In this document: in pieces, positions 7,800 through 16,962 of the stretch
Numbering within the stretch: position 1 is the stretch's first letter
Layout: every line of letters begins with the position of its first letter
Origin: Methylobacterium haplocladii
Lineage (GTDB): Bacteria; Pseudomonadota; Alphaproteobacteria; Rhizobiales; Beijerinckiaceae
DNA length: 42,612 bases
Assembly (NCBI RefSeq): GCF_007992175.1
Contig: NZ_BJZT01000017.1
Location: 1-42,612, forward strand
Direction of reading: 5' to 3'
Notes under the pieces: generated by a model
Seen by the model: the letters and a program-made list of their open reading frames with translations, nothing else
Databases searched by the model: none
What the model was told of the DNA's origin: nothing
Program-made: the position numbers and the translations under genes

Positions 7800-9458
7800 A
7801 TGTCGCCGGTGTCCGAGGCTGCCCCCCGCGTCCTGCTCGTCTCCCCGAAGTTCAACGACAATGCCTTCTGGGGCTTCGAGGCCGCCTGCGAACTGCAGGG
7901 CGCGAAGTGCCTCGAACCGCCCCTCGGCCTGATCACGCTGGCGGCGATGCTGCCGACGGCCTGGAATCTCCGGCTGATCGACCGCAACGCCGATCACGAC
8001 CTGACCGACGCCGACGTGATGGCGGCCGATCTCGTCATGGCCGGCGGCATGCTCCCGCAGGAGCCGGACCTCCGCGCCATCGTGGCGCGCTGCAACCGCC
8101 TGGGCGTCCCGGTCTGCCTCGGCGGTCCGGCCCCGACCTCGACGCCGGAGAATTACGAGACTGCCGACTTCATCGTGGTCGGCGAGGCCGAGGACGTCAT
8201 CGGCCAGTTCATCGACGCCTGGGAGCGTGGCGAGCGCGCGGGCCGCATCATCGCGCCGAAGTTCAAGGCGGACGTCACCCGCAGCCCGATCCCACGCTTC
8301 GACCTGCTCGACTTTCGCGATTACCTGATGGTGAACGTGCAGTTCTCGCGCGGCTGCCCGTTCACCTGCGAGTTCTGCGACATCATCGAGCTCTATGGAC
8401 GCGCTCCGCGCACCAAGGCCACGCCCCAGATGCTGGCCGAGCTCGACCGGCTGATGGCGCTCGGCTATCGCGGCCATGTCGACTTCGTCGACGACAACCT
8501 GATCGGCAACAAGAAGGCCGTGAAGGCCTTTCTGCCCCACCTGATCGAATGGCAGAAGGCGAACGGCTACCCGTTCAAGTTCTCGACCGAGGCCTCCCTC
8601 AACCTCGCCGACGATCCCGAACTGCTGCGGCTGATGCGCCGGGCCTATTTCTTCGCGGTCTTCGTCGGCATCGAGAGCCCGGACGAGGACACGCTGAAGC
8701 AGACCCAGAAGAAGCAGAACACCCGCCGTTCCATCGCCGACAGCGTGCACCGGATCTACAAGGCCGGCATCTTCGTGAATGCCGGCTTCATCGTCGGCTT
8801 CGACACCGAGACGAAGAGCGTCGCCCGCGCCATGGCGGATTGCATCGGCGACACCAGCATCCCGACGGCGGTGGTCGGCCTCCTGACCGCGTTGCCCAAC
8901 ACGCAGCTCCAGCGCCGGCTGAAGCGCGAGGGCCGGTTGTTCGACTTCTTCCGCAAGTCGATGACCGAATCCGGCGACATGTGCACCGCCGGCCTGAACT
9001 TCACGACGCTGCGCCCCCGCCGCGAGATCCTGAAGGATTGTCGCGACGTCGTCGCGGAGGTCTACAGCCCGGCCGCCTATTTCGGCCGGGTACGCCGGCT
9101 CAGCCGCATACTCGACACGCATTGGCCGAAGGCGCGCAAGCTCTGGTGGCGGACGGTGCCGCGCGACGCGATGACGTTCCTGCGCCTGCTCTGGAGCGTG
9201 AACGTCCGGCATCCGGAAATGGCCCGGCACTTCTGGGCGGGCCTCTACGACGTGGTGCGGCACAATCCCGGCTCGTACGAGGGCATGCTGCGCAACACCG
9301 CGCATTTCGTGCACCTCTACCCGTTCTCGCAATACCTCGTGCGGACCTTCGACGCACGCATCGCCGATCTCGATCAGGGCCGTTGGGACGCGCCGCCGCT
9401 CCTGCCGGCGGGCAACGACGACGCCTGCACCGTCAAGCCGCTCGCCGCCGTCGCCTGA
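7800..9458 (+). CDS. B12-binding radical SAM protein, paralogue 3 of 3 (HpnP-like, DUF4070 type)
   Basis: 552 residues, closest in appearance to copy 2. Cobalamin-binding domain about 10-155 (VLLVSPKFNDNAFWGFEA, MAGGMLPQEPD), cluster ligands C186, C190 and C193, FVDDNLIGNKKAVKAF, VFVGIESPDEDT, LLTALPNTQLQRRL, DMCTAGLNF and tail KPLAAVA. GGAG lies immediately before ATG 7800, too close for ideal spacing, so GTG 7809 (nine bases after GGAG) is an alternative start. The 197-base gap upstream has a weak hairpin (CCGCC/GGCGG, 7668-7683) and may hold a separate promoter. It converges on the chemoreceptor gene with only 12 bases between stops. Confidence 0.88.
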   Translation: MSPVSEAAPRVLLVSPKFNDNAFWGFEAACELQGAKCLEPPLGLITLAAMLPTAWNLRLIDRNADHDLTDADVMAADLVMAGGMLPQEPDLRAIVARCNRLGVPVCLGGPAPTSTPENYETADFIVVGEAEDVIGQFIDAWERGERAGRIIAPKFKADVTRSPIPRFDLLDFRDYLMVNVQFSRGCPFTCEFCDIIELYGRAPRTKATPQMLAELDRLMALGYRGHVDFVDDNLIGNKKAVKAFLPHLIEWQKANGYPFKFSTEASLNLADDPELLRLMRRAYFFAVFVGIESPDEDTLKQTQKKQNTRRSIADSVHRIYKAGIFVNAGFIVGFDTETKSVARAMADCIGDTSIPTAVVGLLTALPNTQLQRRLKREGRLFDFFRKSMTESGDMCTAGLNFTTLRPRREILKDCRDVVAEVYSPAAYFGRVRRLSRILDTHWPKARKLWWRTVPRDAMTFLRLLWSVNVRHPEMARHFWAGLYDVVRHNPGSYEGMLRNTAHFVHLYPFSQYLVRTFDARIADLDQGRWDAPPLLPAGNDDACTVKPLAAVA

Positions 9459-9470
9459 GGTCGGGAGCCG

Positions 9471-11156
9471 TCAGGCCGCCCGCACCGTCTCGAGGAAGCG
9501 TCGGACCTCCGATCCGAGCTCACCGGACTGGCGGGAGAGCTCGGAGGCCGAGGCGAGCACCTGGCTCGCGGCGGCGCCGGTATCGTCCGCAGCCGCGGCG
9601 AGACCGGAGACGTTCGACGTCACCTCGCCCGTGCCGACGGCCGCCTGCGCGACGTTGCGCACGATCTCCTGGGTGGCCGCGCCCTGCTCTTCCACCGCCG
9701 CGGCGATGGAGGTCGCGACGCCGCTGATCTCTCGGATCCGCCCGGCGATGGCGTCGATCGCCGTGACGGCGAGGCCCGTGGAGGCCTGGATCCGGCCGAT
9801 CTGGCCTCCGATCTCGTCGGTGGCGCGCGCCGTCTGGCTGGCGAGTTCCTTGACCTCGGACGCGACGACGGCGAAGCCGCGTCCCGCCTCGCCGGCACGG
9901 GCAGCCTCGATGGTGGCGTTGAGGGCGAGCAGGTTGGTCTGGCCGGCGATCGTCGAGATCAGCGCCACCACGTCGCCGATCCGCGCGGCCGCGATGCTCA
10001 GATCCTGGACGAGGGCCGCCGTCTGCGCCGCTTCCGCCACCGCCGCCTGGGCGAGTTCGGAGGAGCCGTCGACCTGCCGTCCGATCTCCACCACGGAGGC
10101 GCCGAGTTCCTCGGCGGCCGCTGCGACGGTGGTGACGTTGGTGGCGGCCTCTTCCGCGGCCGCCGCGACGGTGCTCGACTGTTCCGCCGTCCGGATCGCA
10201 TTGGCGGTCATCGCCTCGGCCGTGGCGTGCAGTTCGGCGGCTGCGGCGGTCACCATCCCGACGATGCCGCCGACCGTCTGCTCGAAGCTGCCGGCCATGT
10301 CGCGCATCGCGGCCTTGCGCTGGACCTCGGCGCCCGCCCGCGCCTCCACCGTCTCCGCTTCGAGGGCCCGTGCGCGCAGCAGGTTGTCCTTGAAGACCTG
10401 AACGGCCGCGGCCATCGCGCCGATCTCGTCGCGGCGGGTCCGGCCCGGCACGGCGACCGTGGCATCGCCAGCCGCGAGCGCGCCCATCGCCCCCGTCATG
10501 CGCTCGATCGGCCGGGAGACTCCGAACAGGGCGAACAGCATCGTGCCCAGCGCGGTGGCGAGGGCGATCGCCATAGCGACGTAGGCGGCGAAGGTCGCCG
10601 ACACGGCGTTGGCGAGCGTGTCGTCGACGCCGGCCTTGGCGTTGGCCTCGTTCAGCGCCACGGTCTTCTGCAGCGCCTGGGTCGCGGCATTGTTGAGTGC
10701 CGCCATCTCAGAGCCGCTGAGAAGCGCGAAGGCCTGTGCCTTGTCCCCGGCCCGCATCCCCGCGACGACCTGAGCCTGGCTCTCGGCGTAGCGGCTCCAG
10801 GTCTGCGCGAACTGGTCGTAGAGCGTCTTCTCGGTGGCCGAGCTGATCAGCGGCTCGTAAGCCGCGCGCAGATCGGCGAGCGTCTTCAGGCTCTTGGCGA
10901 GGCCCGCTTCGTTCTCCGCGAGAATCGTCGTGTCCGGCGACGCGGTCACGAAGCGGAAGAGCTTGACCCGGGCGTCCCGGGTCGCGGTGTTCATGGCGCC
11001 CGCGATCCGCATGGACGGCAGGGCGTTGCCGCCGATGTCGATGACGTGCGCCTCGATCGCGGACAGCTTCGCGATGCTGACGGCCCCCTGCCCGAGCGCT
11101 GCCACGGCGAGGAGCCCGATCGAGCCGATCAGCACGCTCTTGAGAGAGAATTTCAT
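9471..11156 (-). CDS. Methyl-accepting chemotaxis protein
   Basis: 561 residues. TM1 about 7-27, a ~160-residue periplasmic helical sensor of the 4HB_MCP type, TM2 about 188-212, HAMP about 212-264, and a cytoplasmic signalling coiled coil. The receptor tip is clear in [20 protein letters not shown] followed by [16 protein letters not shown]. It should signal through CheW/CheA to the flagellar motor. There is no CheR-binding NWETF-like pentapeptide at the C-terminus (ends FLETVRAA) and no che gene nearby, so it is an orphan receptor; its ligand cannot be read from sequence. Confidence 0.93.
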   Translation of the reverse strand: MKFSLKSVLIGSIGLLAVAALGQGAVSIAKLSAIEAHVIDIGGNALPSMRIAGAMNTATRDARVKLFRFVTASPDTTILAENEAGLAKSLKTLADLRAAYEPLISSATEKTLYDQFAQTWSRYAESQAQVVAGMRAGDKAQAFALLSGSEMAALNNAATQALQKTVALNEANAKAGVDDTLANAVSATFAAYVAMAIALATALGTMLFALFGVSRPIERMTGAMGALAAGDATVAVPGRTRRDEIGAMAAAVQVFKDNLLRARALEAETVEARAGAEVQRKAAMRDMAGSFEQTVGGIVGMVTAAAAELHATAEAMTANAIRTAEQSSTVAAAAEEAATNVTTVAAAAEELGASVVEIGRQVDGSSELAQAAVAEAAQTAALVQDLSIAAARIGDVVALISTIAGQTNLLALNATIEAARAGEAGRGFAVVASEVKELASQTARATDEIGGQIGRIQASTGLAVTAIDAIAGRIREISGVATSIAAAVEEQGAATQEIVRNVAQAAVGTGEVTSNVSGLAAAADDTGAAASQVLASASELSRQSGELGSEVRRFLETVRAA

Positions 11157-11384
11157 GGTGTTCGCAGCGCTGCTGCGCTCCTCGCTACCGGGAGCGTCAC
11201 AGCGAGGTTTGCCGTATTCGTGCTTAATTTTCCGTCAGCGGGAGATGTGCGTTTCGATGCGTCACGTCCTCGCACAGTTTGCCGGCAACGTACGGCAAGC
11301 AAGTGGATGCGGGCGCTTTTGCCTATTGCTCCCGCCGTTGCGAAACACTGCCTCGCTGCGGAACACGATCGCGCGACGTCTGGA

Positions 11385-12386
11385 TCAAAGCCACTTCTTC
11401 CAGCGGAAGAACACATACGGCAGCACGGCCGCCACGACCATCATGCAGACCGCCAGCGGGTAGCCGAGGCTCCAGTCGAGCTCCGGCATGGTCTTGAAGT
11501 TCATGCCGTAGATCGAGGCGATCAGCGTCGGCGGCATGAACACCACCGCCATGACCGAGAACAGCTTGATGATGTTGTTCTGTTCGAGGTTCACGAGGCC
11601 GAGCGTCGCGTCGAGCAGGAACTGGATCTTCGACGACAGGAAGGTCGCGTGCTCCTCCAGCGATTGAAGGTCGCGCAGGGTCGAGCGCACGTCCTCGCGC
11701 AGCTCCCGCGGGGCCTTGCTGGTGCGGTAGGTCGCCGAGAGCGAGAGCAGGATGCGCTCCATCGAGACGAGGCTCTCGCGCTGCTTCGAGATCAGGTCGC
11801 CGTGGCGTCCGAGCGCCCGCAGCGTGTCCTGCAGCGCGGTATTGCGGGCGCTCGGGTCGCTCTTCTCCTCGAAGATCTTTCGCGAGAGGCGGTCGATGCG
11901 CTCGCCCTGGAGCTGCAGCACGTCGGCGGCCCGGTCGATCACCGCCTCGATCAGCCCGGCCAGGATGGTCTCGCCCGAGGAATTCGAGGGGCCGTTGCCG
12001 GTCGAGCGCCCGGCCCGCTGCGCGTACATCCGGAAGGCCTGCGGCTCCTCGTAGCGCACCGTGACGAGGCGGTTGCCGCGCAGGATGAAGGTGATGCCGG
12101 CGAGCCCCGGCTCCTCCGAATCCTCGACCTTCGAGAGCACCCGGCCCGTCATGTAGCGGGCGCCCTCCTCGACGTAGAGGAGTTCGGACGGCTCGATGTC
12201 CTTCATCTCCTCCCGCGTCGGCACGGAGATGCCCATGAAGGACTCGACCTTGAGGTCCTCCTCCCGGGTCGGGCGGACCAGGTCGAGCCAGAGCGTGTCG
12301 TCGGGGATGACGTCCTGCAGTTCGAGCGGCCGCCGCTCCAGGATCATCTGGGCGGTGCTGGAGACCGGTTGGTGAATGAAGATCAA
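11385..12386 (-). CDS. corA: CorA-family magnesium/cobalt transporter
   Basis: About 333 residues. Long soluble N-terminal domain with LWLDLVRPTREE and EMKDIEPSELLYVEEGARYMT, a long stalk helix, and two C-terminal transmembrane helices bracketing the signature YGMNF; it ends FFRWKKWL, with the basic C-terminal cluster typical of CorA. CorA is a pentameric inner-membrane channel for Mg2+ gated by internal Mg2+. The start is uncertain: TTG 12386 gives an N-terminus (IFIHQPVSSTAQ) that fits the family and begins four bases after the upstream SDR stop; ATG 12347 would give 320 residues. Neither has a good ribosome site. It is the last gene of the minus-strand run. Confidence 0.88.
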   Translation of the reverse strand: MIFIHQPVSSTAQMILERRPLELQDVIPDDTLWLDLVRPTREEDLKVESFMGISVPTREEMKDIEPSELLYVEEGARYMTGRVLSKVEDSEEPGLAGITFILRGNRLVTVRYEEPQAFRMYAQRAGRSTGNGPSNSSGETILAGLIEAVIDRAADVLQLQGERIDRLSRKIFEEKSDPSARNTALQDTLRALGRHGDLISKQRESLVSMERILLSLSATYRTSKAPRELREDVRSTLRDLQSLEEHATFLSSKIQFLLDATLGLVNLEQNNIIKLFSVMAVVFMPPTLIASIYGMNFKTMPELDWSLGYPLAVCMMVVAAVLPYVFFRWKKWL

Positions 12387-12390
12387 GGGG

Positions 12391-13251
12391 TCAGACCAAC
12401 GCGTCGGGAGGCGGTACGCTCGCATCCGGCACGAAGAAGTCCGGCGCAAGAGGGACGCCGGGTGTGACGCGGTATTGTGTGAAGTCCGTGACACCTTCCT
12501 CGGCCAGGAACGTGTCGTCGATGAGGAAGCGGCCGGAAAACTCTTTGGCCGGCTTCAGGAACACGGCGTGGGCGGCGTCGGCGATGATCTCCGGCGTGCG
12601 GCTCGCCTCGATCAGCGCCTCGCCGCCGAGAATGTTGCGCACCGCCGCCGTGGCGATGGTGGTGCGCGGCCACAGGGCGTTGACCGCGATGCCGGTCTTG
12701 CGCAGCTCGCCCGCCAGCCCCAGCACGCAGAGCGACATGCCGAACTTCGCCATGGTGTAGGCGAGGTGCGGCGCGAACCACTTCTCCGCCATGTCGAGGG
12801 GCGGCGACAGCATCAGGATGTGCGGGTTGTCGGATCTCTGCAGGTGCGGGATTGCGTATTTGCTCACCATGTAGGTGCCGCGCGTGTTGATCTGATGCAT
12901 CAGATCGAAGCGCTTCATCTCGGTCTGGGGCGTGCGCGTCAGCGAGATCGCGCTAGCGTTGTTCACGACGATGTCCACGCCGCCGAATTCTTTGGCGGTC
13001 CGGTCGAGAGCGTCCTTCACCGCCTCTTCGTCCCGCACGTCGACGAGCAGCGGCAGTGCCTTGCCGCCGGCCGCCTCGATCGCCGCGGCGGCCGTGTGGA
13101 TCGTGCCCTCCAGCTTCGGATGCGGCTCGGCCGTCTTGGCCGCGATGGCGACGTTGGCGCCGTCGCGGGCCGCGCGCAGGCCGATGGCGAGGCCGATGCC
13201 CCGCGAGGCGCCGGTGATGAAGAGCGTCTTGCCTTGCAGGCTATGGCCCAT
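12391..13251 (-). CDS. Short-chain dehydrogenase/reductase (HSDL2-like)
   Basis: 286 residues. Rossmann nucleotide motif TGASRGIG near residue 15, NNASAI, and the YTMAK (YxxxK) catalytic pair. The protein resembles the hydroxysteroid-dehydrogenase-like 2 group, which has a slightly longer N-terminal half and often sits in fatty acid contexts. ATG 13251 is chosen over 13317 because the Rossmann strand begins soon after it and because it overlaps the upstream SDR by 11 bases, which implies coupling. With the enoyl-CoA hydratase and acyl-CoA dehydrogenase it suggests beta-oxidation-like chemistry on an unknown acyl chain. Confidence 0.88.
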   Translation of the reverse strand: MGHSLQGKTLFITGASRGIGLAIGLRAARDGANVAIAAKTAEPHPKLEGTIHTAAAAIEAAGGKALPLLVDVRDEEAVKDALDRTAKEFGGVDIVVNNASAISLTRTPQTEMKRFDLMHQINTRGTYMVSKYAIPHLQRSDNPHILMLSPPLDMAEKWFAPHLAYTMAKFGMSLCVLGLAGELRKTGIAVNALWPRTTIATAAVRNILGGEALIEASRTPEIIADAAHAVFLKPAKEFSGRFLIDDTFLAEEGVTDFTQYRVTPGVPLAPDFFVPDASVPPPDALV

Positions 13252-14122
13252 CGCTGTGGTCCTCCGTCGCGATCCGGAAACGTTCGGGTTGGGTGCCGTC
13301 GGTGTCGGTGAAGCCATACGTGCGGGCGAGATCGGCCACGTGCAGCGTGCGCCCGCTCTGGGTCAACACCCAGGCGTCGGCGGCGAGCGCCGCGACCGCA
13401 CGGCCCGCATAGATCGGGGATTCCGTGGCCAGCGCGTCCTGCCCGAGGTCAAGCACCCGCTCGGTGCGCACGAAGCCCGGCGAGAGGCCGACGCTGCAGA
13501 CGCCGTGCGGTGCGAGTTCCGCGGCGCAGGCGAAGGCGAGGCGGTTCGTCGTCGCCTTGGCGAGGTCGTAGAAGATGTCGCCGAGATAGCCGGCCGCGGT
13601 CCCGAACGAAACGAAGACGAAGAGCCCCCTCTTGGCCGAGATCATCGCCGGGGCCACGGCGCGCGCCAGCAGCAGGCCCGGATAGGGGCCCCCGCCGAGG
13701 AAGTCCGAAAACGGTTCGGCCGAGCGGCGCCAGAACGGCGTGCCCCAGGCGGCCCCGTCGGCGTAGCGCTCGCCGTCATAGCCCTCGTTGCCGCCCCAGA
13801 CGCTGGAGACCGCGACATCGATCCGGCCGAAGCGGCGCAGCACCCAATGCACGAGTTCGTCGACGGCCCGCTCGCTGCGGTGGTCGCAGAGATAATGGTG
13901 CCCCTCCCCGCCGGCTGCGTCGACCTCGCGGGCGGTGTCTTCGATCGCCTCCGGGCGCATTTCTGTGCGCGGACCGGTCTCGCTCGACCGCGCCGTGACG
14001 ATCACGGTCGCACCCGCCTCGCCGAGTCCCCGCGCGATGCCGCGCCCAACGCCGCGCGACGCTCCCGCCACGAGGCAGACCTTGCCTGCGAGGGCTTGGC
14101 CGGCGAGGGGCTTGTCGCTCAC
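13241..14122 (-). CDS. Short-chain dehydrogenase/reductase (DHRS1-like)
   Basis: 293 residues. Starts with a Rossmann fold (VAGASRGVGRGIA), has a long insert around the substrate pocket (SSVWGGNEGYDGERY) as in DHRS1-type enzymes, and the catalytic YDLAK. Preferred cofactor and substrate are not evident. The start is GTG 14122, sharing GTGA with the enoyl-CoA hydratase stop at 14119; the end overlaps the next SDR start. These double overlaps make the hydratase-SDR-SDR block a tight operon. Confidence 0.87.
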   Translation of the reverse strand: MSDKPLAGQALAGKVCLVAGASRGVGRGIARGLGEAGATVIVTARSSETGPRTEMRPEAIEDTAREVDAAGGEGHHYLCDHRSERAVDELVHWVLRRFGRIDVAVSSVWGGNEGYDGERYADGAAWGTPFWRRSAEPFSDFLGGGPYPGLLLARAVAPAMISAKRGLFVFVSFGTAAGYLGDIFYDLAKATTNRLAFACAAELAPHGVCSVGLSPGFVRTERVLDLGQDALATESPIYAGRAVAALAADAWVLTQSGRTLHVADLARTYGFTDTDGTQPERFRIATEDHSDGP

Positions 14123-14883
14123 GCGGCCGGCTTCGGGGCGCGATCGAGGAATTTCTTGAACGCGGACTGCGCCTCGGGCGAGCGCAGCCGCGCCTCGAAC
14201 GCCTGGGCCTCCGCCTCCAACGCGGCCTCGACCGCCGCCTGATCCCAGCGGATCAGCTTTCGGGAGGCCTCGATCGCTCCGCGCGGCAGCGCCGCCAGCC
14301 GGGACGCCTGCGCGACCGCGTGTTCGACCAGCATGTCGGAGGGGATGATCCCGTTGGCGAGCCCGAGGCCTACCGCCGTCGCCGCGTCGAACGGCTCGGA
14401 CAGCAGCAAAAATTCGGTCGCCTTGAGCAGGCCGACGCGACGCGGCAGCAGATAGCTGGAGGCGGCCTCCGGCACGAGACCGAGTTCGACGAAGGGCATC
14501 CGGAAGCGCGCGCTGTCGCTGACATAGACGAGGTCGCAGTGGAGCGTCAGCGTCGTGCCGATGCCGACCGCGATCCCGTCCACCGCCGCCACCATCGGCG
14601 TTTGCGTGCGAGCCAACTGCCGGATGAACTGGAGGGCCGGGGCCTCCCCGAACGCGGTTCGGGCGCCCTCGACGAAATCGGCGAGATCGTTACCGGCGGT
14701 GAAGATTCCCGGCAGGCCCGCGAAGACGACGGCGCCGATTTCGCCCGACGCGTCGGCATGGACGAGCGCCTCGCGCATGGCATCGTACATGGCGCCGGTC
14801 AGCGCGTTCTTCTTCTGCGGCCGGTCGAGGCCGATCAGGCGCACGCCGCCGGGCGTGTCCTGGACCGTGATGTGGTCGGTCAT
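14119..14883 (-). CDS. Enoyl-CoA hydratase/isomerase family protein
   Basis: 254 residues of the crotonase fold. Visible are the oxyanion-hole region FTAGNDLADF and GIAVGIGTTL, and the active-site region ELGLVPEAASSYLLPRRVG, in which the Glu of LVPEAAS corresponds to the hydratase/isomerase acid; the first hydratase Glu is not obvious, so isomerase activity (shifting a double bond in an acyl-CoA) is as likely as hydration. ATG 14883 starts directly at the domain. It is first of the overlapping hydratase-SDR-SDR block; a palindrome-rich gap separates it from the upstream acyl-CoA dehydrogenase. Confidence 0.88.
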   Translation of the reverse strand: MTDHITVQDTPGGVRLIGLDRPQKKNALTGAMYDAMREALVHADASGEIGAVVFAGLPGIFTAGNDLADFVEGARTAFGEAPALQFIRQLARTQTPMVAAVDGIAVGIGTTLTLHCDLVYVSDSARFRMPFVELGLVPEAASSYLLPRRVGLLKATEFLLLSEPFDAATAVGLGLANGIIPSDMLVEHAVAQASRLAALPRGAIEASRKLIRWDQAAVEAALEAEAQAFEARLRSPEAQSAFKKFLDRAPKPAA

Positions 14884-14920
14884 TTGTCCCTGAGCCTCAC
14901 TCCGATCGCCGCCGCATGAA

Positions 14921-15052
14921 CCCTCTCCGCTTTGCGGGAGAGGGTGGCCCGCGAAGCGGGCCGGGAGAGGAGAGCGGCGTTTCCGGATAGCGGGCTCCCC
15001 ACTCCCGACCCTCGCTGACGCGAGGGCCACCCTCCCCCGCAAAGGGGGAGGG
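14921..15052. repeat. Cluster of four palindromic repeats
   Basis: Four hairpins in about 130 bases: CCCTCTCCGC/GCGGGAGAGGG (14921-14944, one bulged base), GGCCCGC/GCGGGCC (14946-14962), CCCTCGC/GCGAGGG (15009-15026) and CCCTCCCCC/GGGGGAGGG (15030-15052). They fill the gap between the acyl-CoA dehydrogenase stop and the hydratase start and share the C/T-rich arm style of the copies near 290 and 3040. Probably a mosaic of dispersed palindromic elements; it may attenuate transcription into the hydratase block. Confidence 0.7.
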
Positions 15053-15068
15053 TTCGCGCTCGGGGAAT

Positions 15069-16829
15069 CTAACCCGCCAGCACCGCCGCCGCATCTTCGA
15101 CGAACGCCCCGCCGTCGATCACCGCCTGTTCCAGCCCGCCTGCCGCTGGCAGCAGGTTCTCCGTAAAGAACCGGGCCAGGGCGATGCGCGCGCCGCAAGC
15201 CGGATCGGTGTCGCCGGCCTTCAGCACCGCGCTCGAGGCCAGCCCCGCCTGCGCCAGGCAGGCTGCGCCTTGGACGAGTCCGAACAACCGCAGATACGGT
15301 GCCGCGCCGGCCAGAGCCGCATCCGGGTGGTTCGAGCCGAGGGTCGTCAACAGGAAACTCGTTGCGCGGTCGAGGCTACAGACGCCGTCGCGCAGGCGCG
15401 CCGCCGCGTGGCCGAAGCCGGGTGAGCCATCCTTGAGCAGCCCTTCGGCCACCCGCCGCATCGTCGCGATCTGTGCGCGCGCCGTGGCACCGCCCGAAAG
15501 CGGCAGCTTGCGGGTGACGAGGTCGATCGCCTGGATGCCGTTGGTGCCCTCGTAGATCCCAAGGATGCGGGCATCGCGCATGAGCTGGGCGGCGCCCGTC
15601 TCCTCAATGAAGCCCATGCCGCCATGGACCTGCACGCCGAGGGACGTCACCTCGTTGGCGATGTCGGTGGCGAAGGCTTTGGCGACCGGGGTGAGGAGCG
15701 ACGCGCGCTCGAACGCGGCCCTGCCCTCCGGTCCGTCTGCGGCGTCGAGGGCCTGGGCGGTCAGGTAGCAGATGCCCCGCGCCGCGGCGGTCGAGGCCTT
15801 CATGGTCAGGAGCATGCGCTGCACGTCGGCATGGGCGACGATGGCGCTGGTCTCAGGCGCGCCCGGCGCCCGGCCCTGCCGGCGATCGCGGGCATAGGCG
15901 AGGGCATGCTGATAGGCGGCCTCGGCCACGCCGACGCCCTGCAGCCCGACATTGAGCCGGGCCGAGTTCATCATCGTGAACATGCAGGCGAGCCCGCGGT
16001 TCTCCTCGCCGATCAGCCAGCCGATGGCACCGCCCGCATCGCCGAAGGCCATGGAGCAGGTCGGCGAGGCGTGGATGCCGAGCTTGTGCTCGAGCCCCGA
16101 GCAGCGCAGGTCGTTCCGCGTCCCGTCCGGCAGGACTTTTGGGACGAGGAACAGCGAGATGCCGCGGGTACCGGCCGGCGCGTCCTTGAGGCGGGCCAGC
16201 ACCAGATGGACGATGTTGTCGGTGAGGTCGTGCTCGCCGTAGGTGATGTAGATCTTGCTGCCCACGATCCGGTAGCGGCCGTCTCCGATCGGCTCGGCGC
16301 GGCTCCTCAGCAGCGCGAGATCCGAGCCGGCCTGCGGCTCGGTCAGGTTCATCGTCGCGGTCCATTCGCCCGAGACCAGCTTGCCGAGGTAGCGCGCCTT
16401 CAGGTCGGCAGAGCCGTGCGCCGTCAGCGCCTCGATGCCGCCCGCGGTGAGCAGTGGACAGAGGCCGAAGCTGAGATTGGCGCCGTTCCACATCTCCGTG
16501 CAGGCCGCCGCCATCAGGTGCGGCAGGCCCTGGCCGCCATGCTCGGGCGTGGCGCCGAGGCCGTTCCAGCCGCCGTCGACGAAGGCGCGATAAGCCTCGC
16601 GCCAGCCCGGCGCCGTGGTCACCGCGCCGTCCTGCAGGGTCGCGCCATGGCGGTCGCCGGCGCGGTTCAGCGGCGCGATCACGCCGTTCGCCAGCTTGCC
16701 CGCCTCGTCGAGGATCGCGGTGACGTCCTCGGGCGCCATCTCGTGGCCGCCCTGCGTCAGCACGGCGTCGAGCCCGGCGACGTGGCGCAGGGTGAACGCC
16801 ATCTCCTCGACCGGCGCGCGATAGCTCAT
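15069..16829 (-). CDS. Acyl-CoA dehydrogenase (DmdC/FadE-like)
   Basis: 586 residues, the long acyl-CoA dehydrogenase form used by 3-methylmercaptopropionyl-CoA dehydrogenase (DmdC) relatives. FAD-binding signatures are [12 protein letters not shown] and [10 protein letters not shown]; the catalytic base is E427 in [21 protein letters not shown] precedes it. It should oxidise an acyl-CoA to the 2-enoyl-CoA using electron-transfer flavoprotein. The downstream hydratase and SDR genes on the same strand fit the following steps of beta-oxidation. It is divergent from the Sua5 gene. No methylthio-specific neighbour is present, so the DMSP role is not implied. Confidence 0.92.
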   Translation of the reverse strand: MSYRAPVEEMAFTLRHVAGLDAVLTQGGHEMAPEDVTAILDEAGKLANGVIAPLNRAGDRHGATLQDGAVTTAPGWREAYRAFVDGGWNGLGATPEHGGQGLPHLMAAACTEMWNGANLSFGLCPLLTAGGIEALTAHGSADLKARYLGKLVSGEWTATMNLTEPQAGSDLALLRSRAEPIGDGRYRIVGSKIYITYGEHDLTDNIVHLVLARLKDAPAGTRGISLFLVPKVLPDGTRNDLRCSGLEHKLGIHASPTCSMAFGDAGGAIGWLIGEENRGLACMFTMMNSARLNVGLQGVGVAEAAYQHALAYARDRRQGRAPGAPETSAIVAHADVQRMLLTMKASTAAARGICYLTAQALDAADGPEGRAAFERASLLTPVAKAFATDIANEVTSLGVQVHGGMGFIEETGAAQLMRDARILGIYEGTNGIQAIDLVTRKLPLSGGATARAQIATMRRVAEGLLKDGSPGFGHAAARLRDGVCSLDRATSFLLTTLGSNHPDAALAGAAPYLRLFGLVQGAACLAQAGLASSAVLKAGDTDPACGARIALARFFTENLLPAAGGLEQAVIDGGAFVEDAAAVLAG

Positions 16830-16962
16830 GGGGTTCCTCCGGCACCGTATCGTCGGCGCTGATTTGACGTCTCGGACCGCGGACGGCTACGGCCGGGTGC
16901 CTCTTACGACCGAAGCCGCGCTGCTGCCACAGCCGCCTTCATCGCGCGCAGACAGTTTGGAT

